Positions 1 through 13,240 of a DNA stretch of 64,000 nt are shown piece after piece; positions within the stretch are counted from its first letter, which is position 1, and the number at the start of each line of letters is the position of its first letter. The DNA lies in the NCBI GenBank assembly GCA_900708905.1, contig CAADRB010000015.1:1468899-1532898 (forward strand), written 5' to 3'. Position numbers and translations under genes: made by a program. Below the pieces are notes generated by a model. That model did not search any database. It had not been told where the DNA came from and saw nothing but the letters and a program-made list of their open reading frames with translations. This stretch comes from Hymenolepis diminuta (lineage: Eukaryota; Platyhelminthes; Cestoda; Cyclophyllidea; Hymenolepididae).

Positions 1-299
1 TTGCATCAAATATATGTTTAATGGTATCTTCAAACCTTGCATTAAATGCAACGCAAATTTATGTTAGACGAAGCCTTGAAATGATGCATAACGAGCATAA
101 ACATAAAGGGCAACATTTATTTCGCAAAATGGGCTAAGAACTCAACGGGTAAAAAATTGGTGGTCTCCGCTACACTTTCACAAACTCTGCATCTGCCCTT
201 CCAAATATCTCACGATTTAAGGCATCTATATAAGCATATATTTTTTTACATTTCCTCAATAACAAACATCGTTTTGAGAAAATGAAATTAACCAGTCAT

Positions 300-510
300 A
301 AGACGTATTTATTTGCCCACCTATAGAGTGTAACAACTCAGACTCTAGGAGAAGGAAAGAAAAGAACTCGAGAAAATGGGTGTATTTATGCCGAATAGGA
401 ATATGATTGGCTGACCGATTGACGAATGTTAGTGGCGGTGGCCTCTTCACTGGTGGTTTTAGGTATCGAAGTCAGGAAGCAAAATTCCAATAATCCATAA
501 TTAAACACAG
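300..510 (+). repeat. Dispersed repeat copy, left
   Basis: Aligns with 4565-4780: GGAAAGAAAAGAACTCGAGA/GGAAAAGACTCGAGA, ATGATTGGCTGACCG/ATGATTGGCTGACTG, TCTTCACTGGTGGTTTTAGG/TCTTTACTAGCTGTCTTACA, and TATCGAAGTCAGG/TATGGAACTCTGG. An adjoining match, TTGCATCAAATATAT at 1 versus ATGCATCAAACATAT at 4843, suggests more of the unit lies outside the window. Confidence 0.55.
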
Positions 511-925
511 GAGAGATGAACTTGCGTGTGCACGGAGTGTATTCTTGGCATACTCAATCGATTTGGTTTATCAACAACTCCCCCATTTGGGCTGTGTAGA
601 GGCCGTTCTAGAATTGATATCGAGAATTCGGCGGTTGCTAGCCTCTGAAATTCCGTTTCATTTTTACGTCTGATGTTTGTTGAATGCGAGTCATCTGTCA
701 TTGAGCTTTTGTTGGATGCCTGTACTATAACACATGTTGTCTCTGAAGCCGGTAAATGTGCATCTTTTTACCTCTGGAGTGAGGAAAGGGAATAGAAACA
801 ATCATTGCCAGGTGTGTGATATCAAGTCAATTTTCGATTGTTCTTCTTTTCAGAGAGGGCATTCAAAATCTCCAGCTTATGCTTCTGACACCATTTCAAA
901 AGTCTTTGGGTCCGTAAGATTGTCA

Positions 926-966
926 AAGAGATAGAGAGGGAGGTAGGGAGGGAGAAGGAGAGAGTG
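926..966 (+). repeat. Purine-rich, G-run tract
   Basis: A nearly pure A/G stretch with GGG at 938-940, 946-948 and 950-952 plus nearby GG pairs. Confidence 0.7.
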
Positions 967-3900
967 CAAGATAGATTTTGAACTATTTAACATGGTTTGT
1001 TCAACCGACGTCTCATTTGTGTACTTGTCCATTTAGAAGATGAAAGCAAGTTTGTTATGAACGTTCGAGTGATTAAACAAAATAGGTTATCAGCTCAAGT
1101 GATTTTATAATATGAAGACATTACTTATGCCACACATAAATAGATATAAGGAGAATTGGAACATTCTCTAAATTATTACGGATCGACGTTAAGGTTTGTT
1201 TATTTGATGAAGGAGATATTGAGGAAAAGTGATTCGCAATTCCAATTCTTAATGTTTTTTTGTGATTGTCATACTTGAATGCCTGCTCCAATACCGTAAC
1301 ATTGTACATTGGTCTATTAGACAGTTGGTATTGAATATTGAGTAGATTTCATAATATTCCTCATTATATGTTTTGGATCGCACACATGCATGCTTATATT
1401 AAACTAGAGTTGTCATAATTATAAAAAATGCAATAATGAAACAATGGCAAAAGAAAAGGTCGAAACGAAAGGTTATTTAAGTAGACTAAGTGTTCAATTT
1501 GACAGTCTGTGACCTTGAATAACCCCCATCCAAATGCACAAATTTTGGTGACGCCATCTCCTTTATTGACAGATAAAGTTCAAAATTGACTAAATTTGCA
1601 AAATTACGCATAATTATTTATTGGAAAAAAATTTTCCCAGTTTTTAACTCTTCGAAAATGAATTTCTTTCTTCTCATTCGGATATTGTTTGACCGTTTAC
1701 CAAACCAATTGCTATTAAACGGGTGTCTTTCTGACAACTTTTCGGTTTGGTTAAATTCAACTTCTTACAGACTTTTACTTCTCAATTCTTCCTGATTAAA
1801 ATAGGCAAATTTGTGAAGTTGAAAAATTGAGAGTTTTATTTTCGGCCTAGATATCACACCTCCACTGTTATCCCGCATTTATTTCGCTTCTCCCATTCTT
1901 ACCGTTTACAATTACATAAAATCCAATCAAAATGTTAACGCTGGATCTTATTTTTTTATAAAATTTAACTCCAATCACTTGTATTTTGTCACTGCATTGA
2001 ACTTTATTATGAACCGGTACTTCGAAAACAACTCAAACTTATTCGACTTTTACCGGATACCACTGTGACAAATGAAAAGCTGCATGTCGACGAATTTTCT
2101 TCACTGCTCTTGATGTGAATATTTACTCACCTAGGAGATTCAAATTAGCAGGCATTGAACATTTGCGCATTCAGATACTTGTAAAGAATTTTATTTTTGC
2201 TAAACGAAAAGCATAATTTCAGGCTATTTTTCCTCAAATCATTTCATTTCAATGCGAGAGTTTCGCCTGTTTCCAATTAAATTTCCCTAATTATGAGCCT
2301 CTACAAAGGCAGAGATCCAACCGTTTGTAATGTGTATTTATTCAACCCTACTCGTGAGGGATTGGGCAAAATCTTCGACACCAAGCAGCCTATGATAGTA
2401 TACTGTAATCCAAAGTGGCATCTAAATTCGTTTCAACTTATTTGCTGGACAATCTACTATTAACCGAGATACTTCTACTATTTATTCATGAAACATCAAT
2501 GAATAACTGAAAATGTGCCTGAAACTTCATAAATGTATTAGACGCATATTTGCGTTTATTATCATGCACAGTGATTTACTTGTGCACCGGAGCCCATTTT
2601 GCGAGATAAATGGAATCCTATTTCTTTATGTTAATTTCAATGGCATGAATTACTATGAAATCCTGTCAGGCAAGGAAACCTGGCTAAGCAAATTACTTGA
2701 AGATGATGCGATCAAGATAAAATGCGCAATATTATATCCGGCGGTCGAACCCAGCTCGTTATATTCTCCTCCCTCTAATTAATAGTAAAAGCAGGATTAT
2801 TAATTATCAGAATTTTCCGCCAATTATTTTTTTAATATTTCCAAGGAAGATTTCGTTTCATCTTTGCCACCTTTTCATAAAACTTAAATTTAGTTGGGAA
2901 AGTTAAAGTCATTCTTAACATTTTTATATCACATAAAAGTGATTAAGAGTAAGTGGGAAGTTTAAATCAGATTTATTTTGGCTTAGAATTAAGATAAATA
3001 TAAAACATCCTTTTTGTATAGATTGCTTGTATGCATTTAGTGACACCAGTGCTTAGAGTCAAACAAAATCTATTGACATCTGTTAATTTAAATTCTTCAA
3101 TTTTCATTGCATTAATAATTCATTATCAGATACAATTTGGAATATTAAATTCTTCGTGATCGAAAAAGAAGTCGTAGAAAGAGACGTGTAGGAAATAAAT
3201 TATCGCTAATTGTGACTTGCAATGAAGAATGTTGGATGCAAGTGAACGATCCCAAATTTCTGCATAAGTATGAATTTCAAATAATTCCAACTTCGGGAAA
3301 CACAATAAAAGGTGATGCCACTTACGACTATCTCATGCTGGCCAACGTGGAACTCCCCTTTTATCACAATTATTTTGACCACCGTTGAGTAATGTTCTGG
3401 AGGTCATCTATCTGTGTATCTCTGACTTGACAATCGGGTACATCAGCCGTTGCTACGTTGGTAACGTTAGCGCTTAAAATACGTTTGGAAATTAACAAAA
3501 TAAATAAGATGGGAAGGTGTCACTGGCCTATGTGAAGCAGATTATGAAATGGCCTAGAAAATTTGCACTTTCTTCAAAAGTGGAATCCTAATCAGGGAGA
3601 AATTCTAAGGAGTGACCTCATTAATGTGCATTTATTATATCAAGGAGAAATTTCAGCTACGATCTAGTAACAGACAACAACAGACTCTGAGTTCCAGAGG
3701 TTAGAATCGATGGAAAATTGATTAGAAAAAATTTAGAAGTAGAAATGAGACGAAGGGCAAGGTACATGAATATGGAGAGAGTGCGAGAATCAAGCGTGTG
3801 CACCAATAGTTGTGTAATCGTCGTGTCGGATCTGAGTAAACATTGCTAATCAATAGTCGTCAACTGAGGCTGTTGAAAAGAGATCAAGCAAACACGTTGT

Positions 3901-4444
3901 CTCATCTAAGCTCTAGCGTACTCTTAATCATCGGCATTTTTACAATATTGAGAGAATATTAGCATAAAAGATAATGTGGCTGTAAAAACTAATTTCCTCA
4001 AGTTCTGCCATTCGACATAATGCTCGAAGCGTGCAAGATAAGCACTGTGAACAAATGTATGCATTTGGCCATCACCAAAATGCACCTCAGAAAAAGAAAT
4101 TAGTGGCCAAGAAGCTATCCAGAACAAACGGGAGGACATCAAGCGTACTCAATGAAGAAGTACTATAAGGAAAATACAGTTTATAAATGGTAGATGTCAA
4201 AGTGAAAAGAGTAATTATACACAAATATTTAATATTGCCCTTTCATCAATTCGACATTTCACTTTATGTTTTCTTTCAGTTATTATCGAAAATAATGCTT
4301 GTCCACTAAAGTGGTTATATGAAGTTCGTTATACTGGACATTGTTTGAATTGAACGGTAATGGTGTTTCGTCATAACAACGAGAATTCTCTTTTTTTCCC
4401 TAGATCGTGAAGTTCTCAATTAGATTAAATTGGATTTTTCTTGA

Positions 4445-4464
4445 TGTTGTTGTTGTTGTTGTTG
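4445..4464. repeat. (TGT)n microsatellite
   Basis: About six and a half perfect TGT units. Confidence 0.9.
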
Positions 4465-4564
4465 GAAAAGAGATTGAAGGTGGCGGATAACCTGAGAGCG
4501 CTTGAAGAATCTTTCGGAGGTTTTGTTGCCGTTTCTTGTAGACTGTTGTTGGGAGTTCATCGTT

Positions 4565-4860
4565 ACTTATATAACTTGCTTAGTTGCTCATCTATGGGGA
4601 GAGACAACTACTCGTACACGAGGAAGAAGAATGGAAAAGACTCGAGAAAATAAAGATACTTATATGAAATTGAATACAAGATGAATGATTGGCTGACTGC
4701 TCGACCAATATTGGTGGTGATGAATTCTTTACTAGCTGTCTTACATATGGAACTCTGGGCGTTGTGATCCAACAATAGACAGTTCAGTACGAGGTAGGTA
4801 AATACACGAGTGTATCGAGTATGCTCATACTATGCTCAACTGGATGCATCAAACATATTT
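4565..4860 (+). repeat. Dispersed repeat copy, right
   Basis: Partner of the 300-510 repeat in the same orientation, about 4.27 kb away. No coding capacity is recognisable; the short ORFs in it differ between copies. Confidence 0.5.
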
Positions 4861-5501
4861 GATTTATCATCTTAATAACCAAAATTCACTTTGAGTGAAA
4901 AGAGCAGTTGCTATAATTGCATTTTGTAACAACGAAGTATTGGTGGTTATAATTGATGGTAAGTGGGTTGAGATGGCATGATGAAGCACACATAATAAAA
5001 GATCCGAAATATCGTCATGTAGGTGCTATTACTTATAACTCAGATCAAAATAAGGCCTAGTTCCTACAGTGTTTCCTTAATAAGGGGAAATTAGTTGTCC
5101 TTTATTAAAGATTAAAGAGGGAAATGTTAGATTATAATTGCAAGAAGGGTTTTCGAGAGAAGTATACAAATAAAGAATGATGGAAGAAGCAAACTTGGAG
5201 ATTATGTGATGTATATAATGCGAAAGAATATTTAGCTTTTCCATATTTTTATGAAGGTATTCTACAGATGGAATAATGAGGAAGGCTTCTAGATTGGATT
5301 GCTATGTGTCAGTGGCTTCTTAGCAGTATACCTGCCATTATCAATAATCAACAAATGCTGGTTGCCTTACATAGTGCAAATTGAGGGTTGATCTATCCGA
5401 CGCATGGCTAACGCTTATTATTTTGAAACCTTCATTATTTCGTCAAAGTTCTCCAATCCTAATTAGTAAACTTTACATCTACCGAGATATTTTCTATTTA
5501 G

Positions 5502-5711
5502 GAACAACAAGTGAAATGCTTTCTTGGTTCACTTTTTAAAAATAAAGAAACTAGGAACACTTTCTCCCATCACTCATATAAAAGCGCGAGAGTATTTTGC
5601 TTCTGTCTAAGCGGTTTTACGGACGAAGACTCTTATGAATCTGAGTATAAAAAGTGTGATAAAGGATTTCAGGAGGCTAAACAATTTGTCAAAGTTGCGA
5701 TAGCATTGAAA
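5502..5711 (+). CDS. Orphan exon candidate, unknown product
   Basis: It is an open block of 70 codons with a good acceptor (TTTTCTATTTAG) and a good donor (AAA|GTGAGC), both phase 0. The translation contains GFTDEDSYESEYKKCDKGFQ, a charged, Cys-containing stretch more protein-like than the surrounding ORFs. I do not recognise it. No neighbouring exon could be joined to it, so it may be a relic or chance. Confidence 0.25.
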
Positions 5712-8549
5712 GTGAGCTCAACATTTTGTTTCCCTGTTGCGTTGTGGGAATTTTAAGAGCAGATGAGAAGGATGACAAAGAGATAAGTCGCTATCTACGC
5801 GCCTCACCTGCAATACTTTAACCATATCAACTAGCAATTAGCAAATTGAATTTAAGATTTGATAAGCGAAACTTTACCTTATAAACTTGCGCCGATAGAG
5901 GTTTATGCTTTCCTCAACGTCCAAATTATTTGGCATGATCTGCAAAATGTGCGGTTATGAAAAGGCCGATCGATACTATACCGTTTGACTAGAAAAATAA
6001 GGTCGGTTACAATTATATATAGAAATTTTAGGTCTTCACAGAATGTAAGACAATGTAAGACAAATTATTAAGGCTACTGTCTTGTTTTAGCACTTTACTA
6101 ACTACTTAGCAAGGACTTCAGTTCTTTTAAGTTTAATTTTACCACTAGTCAATTTCGAGAAGTATTACGGTTGTACTTGAGATATTTGAGAAAAGTAAAT
6201 CTGTAATGCAATTGAAAATTTAATTAAGTTCAAATAAGCCACAATTGGTTATTTTGTTTCCTCCAACTTCCAGACAGTCCGGAGCGTGACAATGAGACAA
6301 AGGACTTAAGCATTGTACAGCCATAAGGGAAAGTAACACATAAAATACGGAATAATAAGTTAATGGTGGTTGTCTACTCAATTATATGGCAGGTAAAGTT
6401 ATAATTATGAGGACTTTTCAAACTTAATTATAATTGAAGCTGGTGAAATTACACAACGACTTTCCGTGCACAAATAATGAAAATGAGTGCGTATTACACA
6501 GATCTCTTAGCCGAGACTTCTTATCTTACCGCATCCTGTGATCTAACTTTCCTGCTTCTCAATTTTCTCATGCATTAAAAACATTTCTATTGTAGTACAG
6601 ATATGAAGGATCATTCTCATATATAAATTTGCAAGTCAAATTCGACTACGTATCAAATCGGATTATCATGTGCATAAATTTCTACTTTTCAGATCACTTA
6701 CAATTTCAGGATCTTTTTAAAACTAACCATCAATGACAATGACTTTTGTTCAAGAATGGGTTAAAACGATAATATCCACTCATCGGCATTAAAATGAAGA
6801 AACGATAATAGTTGACCGTGTTTCTAATAATAAATACTGACAAATTTGTTTATGAAAGCGAAATGTTATCTCTCCTATTTTTATTTAACGTTCCAATGAA
6901 AAGTTATAAGGTTGTGTAGTCCTCCAAATGGACGCATTTTAAACCGCATAATTAATAAACGATTTCAGCATATCTGATGGGAGATAAGATATGCACCATA
7001 TAAATACACATAATAGAATGAGGCATCATTACCTCACTCACAGAGTCATCAACGCACGTGTCTGCCCAGACACAAGTGAAGAACTAAGTTGTCGTCAGTC
7101 CATAGGCAGTGCTAGTTGGTGTTTTCTATTTTCCCTCTACAAGAGGCTCCGTATCTTGCGGATTTCTTACAAGGCGCCTTCTGAGTGACCTCAATGTGAC
7201 CAAACTTACTCCATTCAGCACTTCTCATAATCGTAGTTAAAAGTGTAATGTTCTATATAAGGGGTATTACTTTACCTTTAAGTAAGTACATTCAAGGCAA
7301 CTTCAAGACAAGGCAACGTTAAATCGATGTAAGACATATCTGATTGGGGTTTCATTTGTCAGCGATATTCATAAAATAACGCAAAATTTAAGTTCCAACA
7401 GGTGTATACTGGCCTTTATATATGATTGCAACCCAGAGGAGAATTTTTAATATTTACTTCGAGGAGAATAACTAGTTGGTGGGTCAGCGCTCGGTTGCAG
7501 TCTTTTCCCGTATGGCTAAATTTTCACTGCACTAAGTTGATAGTCCTAAGTTCAATGATGTCGGAATTTCATTAACCGTCCAAAAATGTCATTTAAACCG
7601 CCCAAAATGAAGTGTTTTTTTACATCTTTTGTTAGATTTATTTCTAATTGACGCCATTTTATGTTTGCTTAGCAACGAATATTATTAATGAACCTATTAG
7701 AACTGAGGTTAAAAATGAATCTTATATGATCTAAAAAAAGTTATTCAATAATTCGGAGCTGGTTAAATTTCAAAATTGTCTCTTGATTTGTTGAGCTGAT
7801 TTAAAAGTTATGTTATAGTGTTTGCATATTAATTAATGGATTTACCACTTTATAGAATATTTTAAAATTGACACATTTAAGATCAAATTGATTTGATTAA
7901 GATGTTTTATGTGGCATAATTTTCATGAAATTAATAATTTTTCTCGGATTTTGTATTCTGATTGATATTTTTGTATTTTGGCTATTTCTGGCATCTGCAA
8001 AGTGAAACTGAGATATTTTAGCAAAATGTTTTAATTTCTAAATTTTAACTGCAGTAATTTTTCTTCCGATTCAGCGTTTTCTGCGAAAACTCTTTTATTA
8101 CTTATTAATGCATCCTTGTGGAAAAATATGCAAAATGAAATAATAAATGTACTCAATAATGTGGGCTTCAAGGCAGAAATTTTGTTTATGTAGAATAAGA
8201 AACTAAAGATTACTGTAAAATTGTGATATTATGCACATGAATTTCACTAATGAATTTGAATGAAATCACTCAAATCATTAACTTCTATACACGCGCACAC
8301 ATATGCGGAAATATAATCGACACAATGATAAGACATATTAATAAATGATAAATGCAAAAATTGCAAGTTAATATTATCAGTAGCAGACTTTGCAACCATC
8401 CTTTTAAAGTTATTTAATTTTCTGCAATCAGAGGTATTTATGATGGACGATAAGATAAGGTTAAAACTGTTAACTTTCCCTATAAAAACAGTGACATTAT
8501 TGACCTAAAGGATTATTATTAACCAAAGGATTTTAGATATCTTTTGAGT
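5712..8549. other. Intergenic DNA
   Basis: Apart from a possible tRNA-like fragment at 7039-7090 I see nothing identifiable. Confidence 0.5.
7039..7090 (+). repeat. Possible tRNA-like repeat fragment
   Basis: The segment CAGAGTCATCAACGCACGTG followed by TCTGCC resembles the promoter head of the 39.2-kb element (GGTCACCGCACACGTCTGCC). The B box is not preserved. Confidence 0.25.
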
Positions 8550-11500
8550 TTACAATAGTTTTTGGGTTTGAGCACTAAAAAGCTGCAGTGAAATGGCAAA
8601 TTCATTTTGTTGAAGCGTGTCAGCAGAATTCATTATGAGTTTGCTCAAGTCCCTCAATAGACGCGAACCATATTCGAACTCTTTCCAGATGAGCCTTCTC
8701 AAAGTACTTAGGATACCTGGAAATCTGTTTTTATTAAATATAAATTGTGAAGAGGTCAACCTGGAGGACTGGTTTTACGATAATTGGAAATCTTTCCCCT
8801 TATTACTCAACTTGATATTAGTTTATTATTAAAAATGGTTCACATTCTTTAATGCCACAGCTTTGGTGGATTGCAAGAGCTATTGTTACTCTATCAACAT
8901 GGGAGAAATTATATTTTATAAATTTTTTCCAAACATGTCATCTTTTTAATACGATCTCTATTCAATCATATGTCATCAGGATGTTTTAATTTTGTTTGTA
9001 ATTCTTGCTTATATTGCACCCACTGCAATTTCTTAATGGCTTGTTATTTTTGAAATTATTTTTTGCCCTACCGTCATTTTTAAATGTTCACAGAGGCAAA
9101 CTCTTTAAAAATATGCTTAATCTTAAATTAAATGATAAAAATACTCTATTTCGGACTAATCGGCCGGCACATTTCATCAAATACCTTTTTTAAACTGACT
9201 TTACAAATGAAGATCATGCATTATTAAAATTATTTTATATAAAATATAAATATTAGAGATTTTTCAGTAAGTTTTGAAAAAAACATTTGCGAGAGCAAAT
9301 TTATTCTCTTTGCAAAATTATATCTACACTAAAAGAATGGAAAATAATTAACCAGTCTGAGTAAAATGTTTTACATCTTGAAAGTAATTAAATTTTACAC
9401 ATGCAGAAATTTATTATTATTGCTCAGAGTGATAAAACAATTAAAAATTTTTACCTAGTGGAAGGAACCTAAATTGGTTAACTGGGAATTGGATGGTTAA
9501 CATAGTGGAGAAATCAAAATGGATACTGAAAACAACACCAGGGCATCAAGAAACCCTTCTTCCTTTAATATTTGGGTCCGGATTGCACAACATTGACTGA
9601 ATTGGTTTCTTACTTTCCACAGTTCAAGTTTCACAAATTATCTCCGGATTGTAGTAAATACCATTCTTCTAAGCTTAATGTTTGTTGACGGGTATTATTT
9701 GATCAAGTGTCAGTCCTGCCGATTTATTTTTGATTTTTCTATAATGACCGGGAAAATAAAATATTCTTAAATGATATGCGACAACGTACAGTTTAGTAAT
9801 GCAGAAGTGAAAGCCTGTGGATGACGTACATGATTTGCTGAGAGACGAGGTTTTTCAGAGGGTTTTAAATAAAACGATTTCATATTTGTGCAAAGAAATT
9901 GATTTATTAATAAACGTAATTTTTTTGGTGAAATTGTATTGTTTGTTGCAATAATTTGATTTATTTAATATTTTATGGATTGCAAAGCATCCACTATTGG
10001 AGTGAGTTTCTAAACTTCTTCCATATATGTGTTTGTTAGTAATGAATAGTACACAATGGATATATAGATACAGCAGGGGGAAAGTAATTTTAATAAGTTA
10101 AGGCTATTTAACTCTGAGAAATCTTGGTAATCAACTCTTCTCGGTCCGAAGAACTTATCCTGTACTTTTACTATCGACCATTCGATGGGACGCAGTTTGA
10201 AACCGATATCAGCACAGAGAGTGACATTCTAAGATGTGAAATTTCAAATTTGTCATTTATATGACTTTAAACAACCGGAAAATAGACGCTGAAATCTCAT
10301 GTTCATTACTGTGTCTGAGTTACAGTGAGCCTGTTGATAATATACGACCATTGCTTTCTTTCCGTATAAGAGATGCAATTACACATTTTATTTTTCTCTT
10401 TCGATTTCTCTTAACATGGGTTTGACCACGCTGGTTACTTGGCTTTGACAATCTGGTCGACCTAGAAACTTCTTTGATTTTTTCAACTTAATGTAGTAAT
10501 GACTTTGTGTAAGCTTTCTTTTTAGTTCAACTCAGAATTTCATGATTCACAAAAGATTTTAAATCAAGGCAACTGGAAAGACTATTATAGCAGCCCAATG
10601 GTGAATTCTTTGATGAAACTTGATAGTGGAATCTAAATGAATCCGTTAAATTAACACTTACCATATCATGATTCTGTAAGAGATTGATGTTACGATCAGC
10701 CTTTTCGCAGCATCAAGAAGAACCTTAGGCCTGTTGTCGTCAGACACCCTTATCACATATCTAATAACATTTTATTTACTTCAAAACTTAAATAATGACT
10801 AATCAAACAAAACATTAAATTTTAGAACTGAAAGGAATGTTTCTAAGGAATTTTTTTGAAAAAAGAAACAAATCTGAAAATTTTGAAAAAATGTTTACTT
10901 GTAAGAAAGAAAATTGCATAAATTAACTGGAGTTGCTCCTAAAAAGTTTGCATCATTTCTAAACCTTTTTCTCAGCACGAAAGATCAAACACCACTGTTT
11001 GAGTACCACCCGTTTGATTCACAAATTGATATGTCAAAGGCAGTACTTGTTAAACATTCTCCTTCAGCATATTTAAAGAGATAATTACCTAACTTTAATT
11101 CTCACTGTCCAAAATAACGTTGTAAATATTTAAAATTATTGAATATACTCTACGGAGCAGCAGAGATAATGCCGCTAAACTTCAGTGAGTTGAATAGTTA
11201 GAAAAGTTTGATTAATTCTCATGAACATTTCAAAATAGAACGACTTATTCCTCTAAATATTACGGTAAAGAACTTTATGTTTGGCATGAATTTATACACG
11301 TAAGTCGCGAATTTATGTGAATATGTGCTTAACTAGCAATGACGGTATTGATATAGCAATTAACAAGACAACCACTCATTCACACTGTAAATAAGTTTTA
11401 GTCAAAGTTAACACTGATGTAATTTTCTTTGTGTCAAACATCTCTTAACTATTGTTCACAATTTTACTTAATATTTTCCGTATCAACAAAAAATGAAGCA

Positions 11501-13039
11501 TATTTACAATTTATTCGATGCTTGGCATGAAGTGACATGAAAAATTCTACAGCCAATCTTTACTACAGCAGACTTTGACTTTTTGAAGCTGTGAAATGTC
11601 TATCTTTGTCTTTATAACTAAAAGTTATTTTGATTCCCAATGGAAAATATGAAAAACCGCTTGCGCAAGGATATGATTACTACAAAACAAATAGATTAGG
11701 AGGGAGGAATATTCATTGTTTGACCTAATTCTTGAGGCTTAAAAATATCACCCCATTTGGACACCAGAAGCTCCTTTTCTTATAGAAAATTTGCGGTTAG
11801 AACCTCTCATCTCAGAAAGCAGAGATAATTTAAGTCAGGTGCGAATCTCTTTAAAGGATTTTGAGATAGTACTAAAAATAGGAGCACAAAACCTTTTGAT
11901 CTGAGTAATAAATTGCGATTCATCCCAACCCATCTGCAAATTAAAGACCTATGCATCCTATACAAAATTATCTGTGCCATCTTAAGAGAAAAGAATTTTT
12001 GTTTTCATTTCGAATCATTTAATAAAGCAATTTTTAGCAATAATAGCGTTCGATCAAAATTCAAATTAGATAATAAAAAGATAGAAAAATAAATGTCGAA
12101 ATGTTGCATAAAATAAAAACGTGAATGGGTCTTAAAGTCAAAACAGTTGTTAATACTAATATGTCTGACTTTAAGAGCGCGGCTGTAATTGACGCAAGTA
12201 TAAAAGTTGAATTCAAATTTGAAATTACTTTGAAGTCTTATAATTACCCGACATTGAATTTGGTATCTGAGAGCTTTTCCCTTAGCTTTTGAGGGACATT
12301 CAATTATTATTCGCCTATTCTTGTTTTATCCCTTCAATTGTCTTATAAATATCATAATAACCATCGTGTTCATGATAATTTTTAAAAAAATTAGTGGTAC
12401 AAATCAATTTTGTGGTTTATTTTTTTATTTTTCGGTGGAATACAATAAATTTTAATCCAGAATTACTATTTTATTTTCATCTTAAATATGACGGTTAAAA
12501 ATTTACAAATTATTTTTCACATATCTGATCGTATTTCAAAATAAAGATAACCACATATGTTAATGAGTGAATAACAATCAAACTGTGATCGATTATTGTT
12601 TTAATCAATTGAACAAAACATTGCATCTACAGATGGGAAAGAAAACACCCTGATTCTGATTTTTGATAAAGTTAAAAATAATTAAATACTTTCCATAATT
12701 ATATATAGACACTCAATTCGCAAGTAAATGAGCGTCAAGCTTTTGAAGGCAGTGTTTTGGGGAGAGTTTATTAAAATCACCTTATTAATTAAGCTTTGAA
12801 TTATAGCAGACATGTTTTTATTAAATGAGTCAACAAGACAAGTTACTTTGAAGCAAATGAATTATATTTCCATCAAGACGATAAGAGAATTGTGATAATG
12901 GTTAACAAAACCAGATTAATGAACTCATATTATTGAGGAGACATACCTATTCAACTAACACGAAGTTCTTGATTTGTCAAATCAAACCGGAATGTGAAAA
13001 TAATAGTAACGTGACGAATATTGACTGCAATGTATTTTG

Positions 13040-13240
13040 CATTTATTTATATAATCCTAAGCATTAAATAAAGAATGCGGGTTTGCAGTCCTTCGTGTGC
13101 TACAAGGAAAAAGAGCAGTTTGTTCAGAAATGTGTGTCTATAAACATCAAAGTATCCGTCAGATAGAAGCAAATGACTGACTCCAAAATGGGATACTTAA
13201 TTTGTGAATTTTAAATTGGATCAAATCGAAGAATTCACTT
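13040..13240 (+). repeat. Block with collinear match at 32480-32640
   Basis: Shared order of TATAATCCTAA/TATAACCCTAA, TTTGCAGTCCTTCG/CTGCAAATTCGCAG, ATAAACATCAAAG (identical), GTCAGATAGAAGC/ATCAGGTAAAAGC and ACTCCAAAATGGG/ACGCAAAAATTGT. The offset of 19.4 kb fits the duplication further right. Confidence 0.4.

Larger units (their letters stand above)
1..5501. other. Intergenic DNA with old repeats
   Basis: Holds the 300/4565 repeat pair, a purine-rich tract at 926-966 and a (TGT)n run at 4445-4464. An ORF at 2513-2782 has no recognisable homology or splice context. No gene is supported. Confidence 0.5.

Noticed and set aside
2513..2782. 89-codon plus-strand ORF
   Set aside because: No family likeness, no splice support; similar ORFs are expected by chance.
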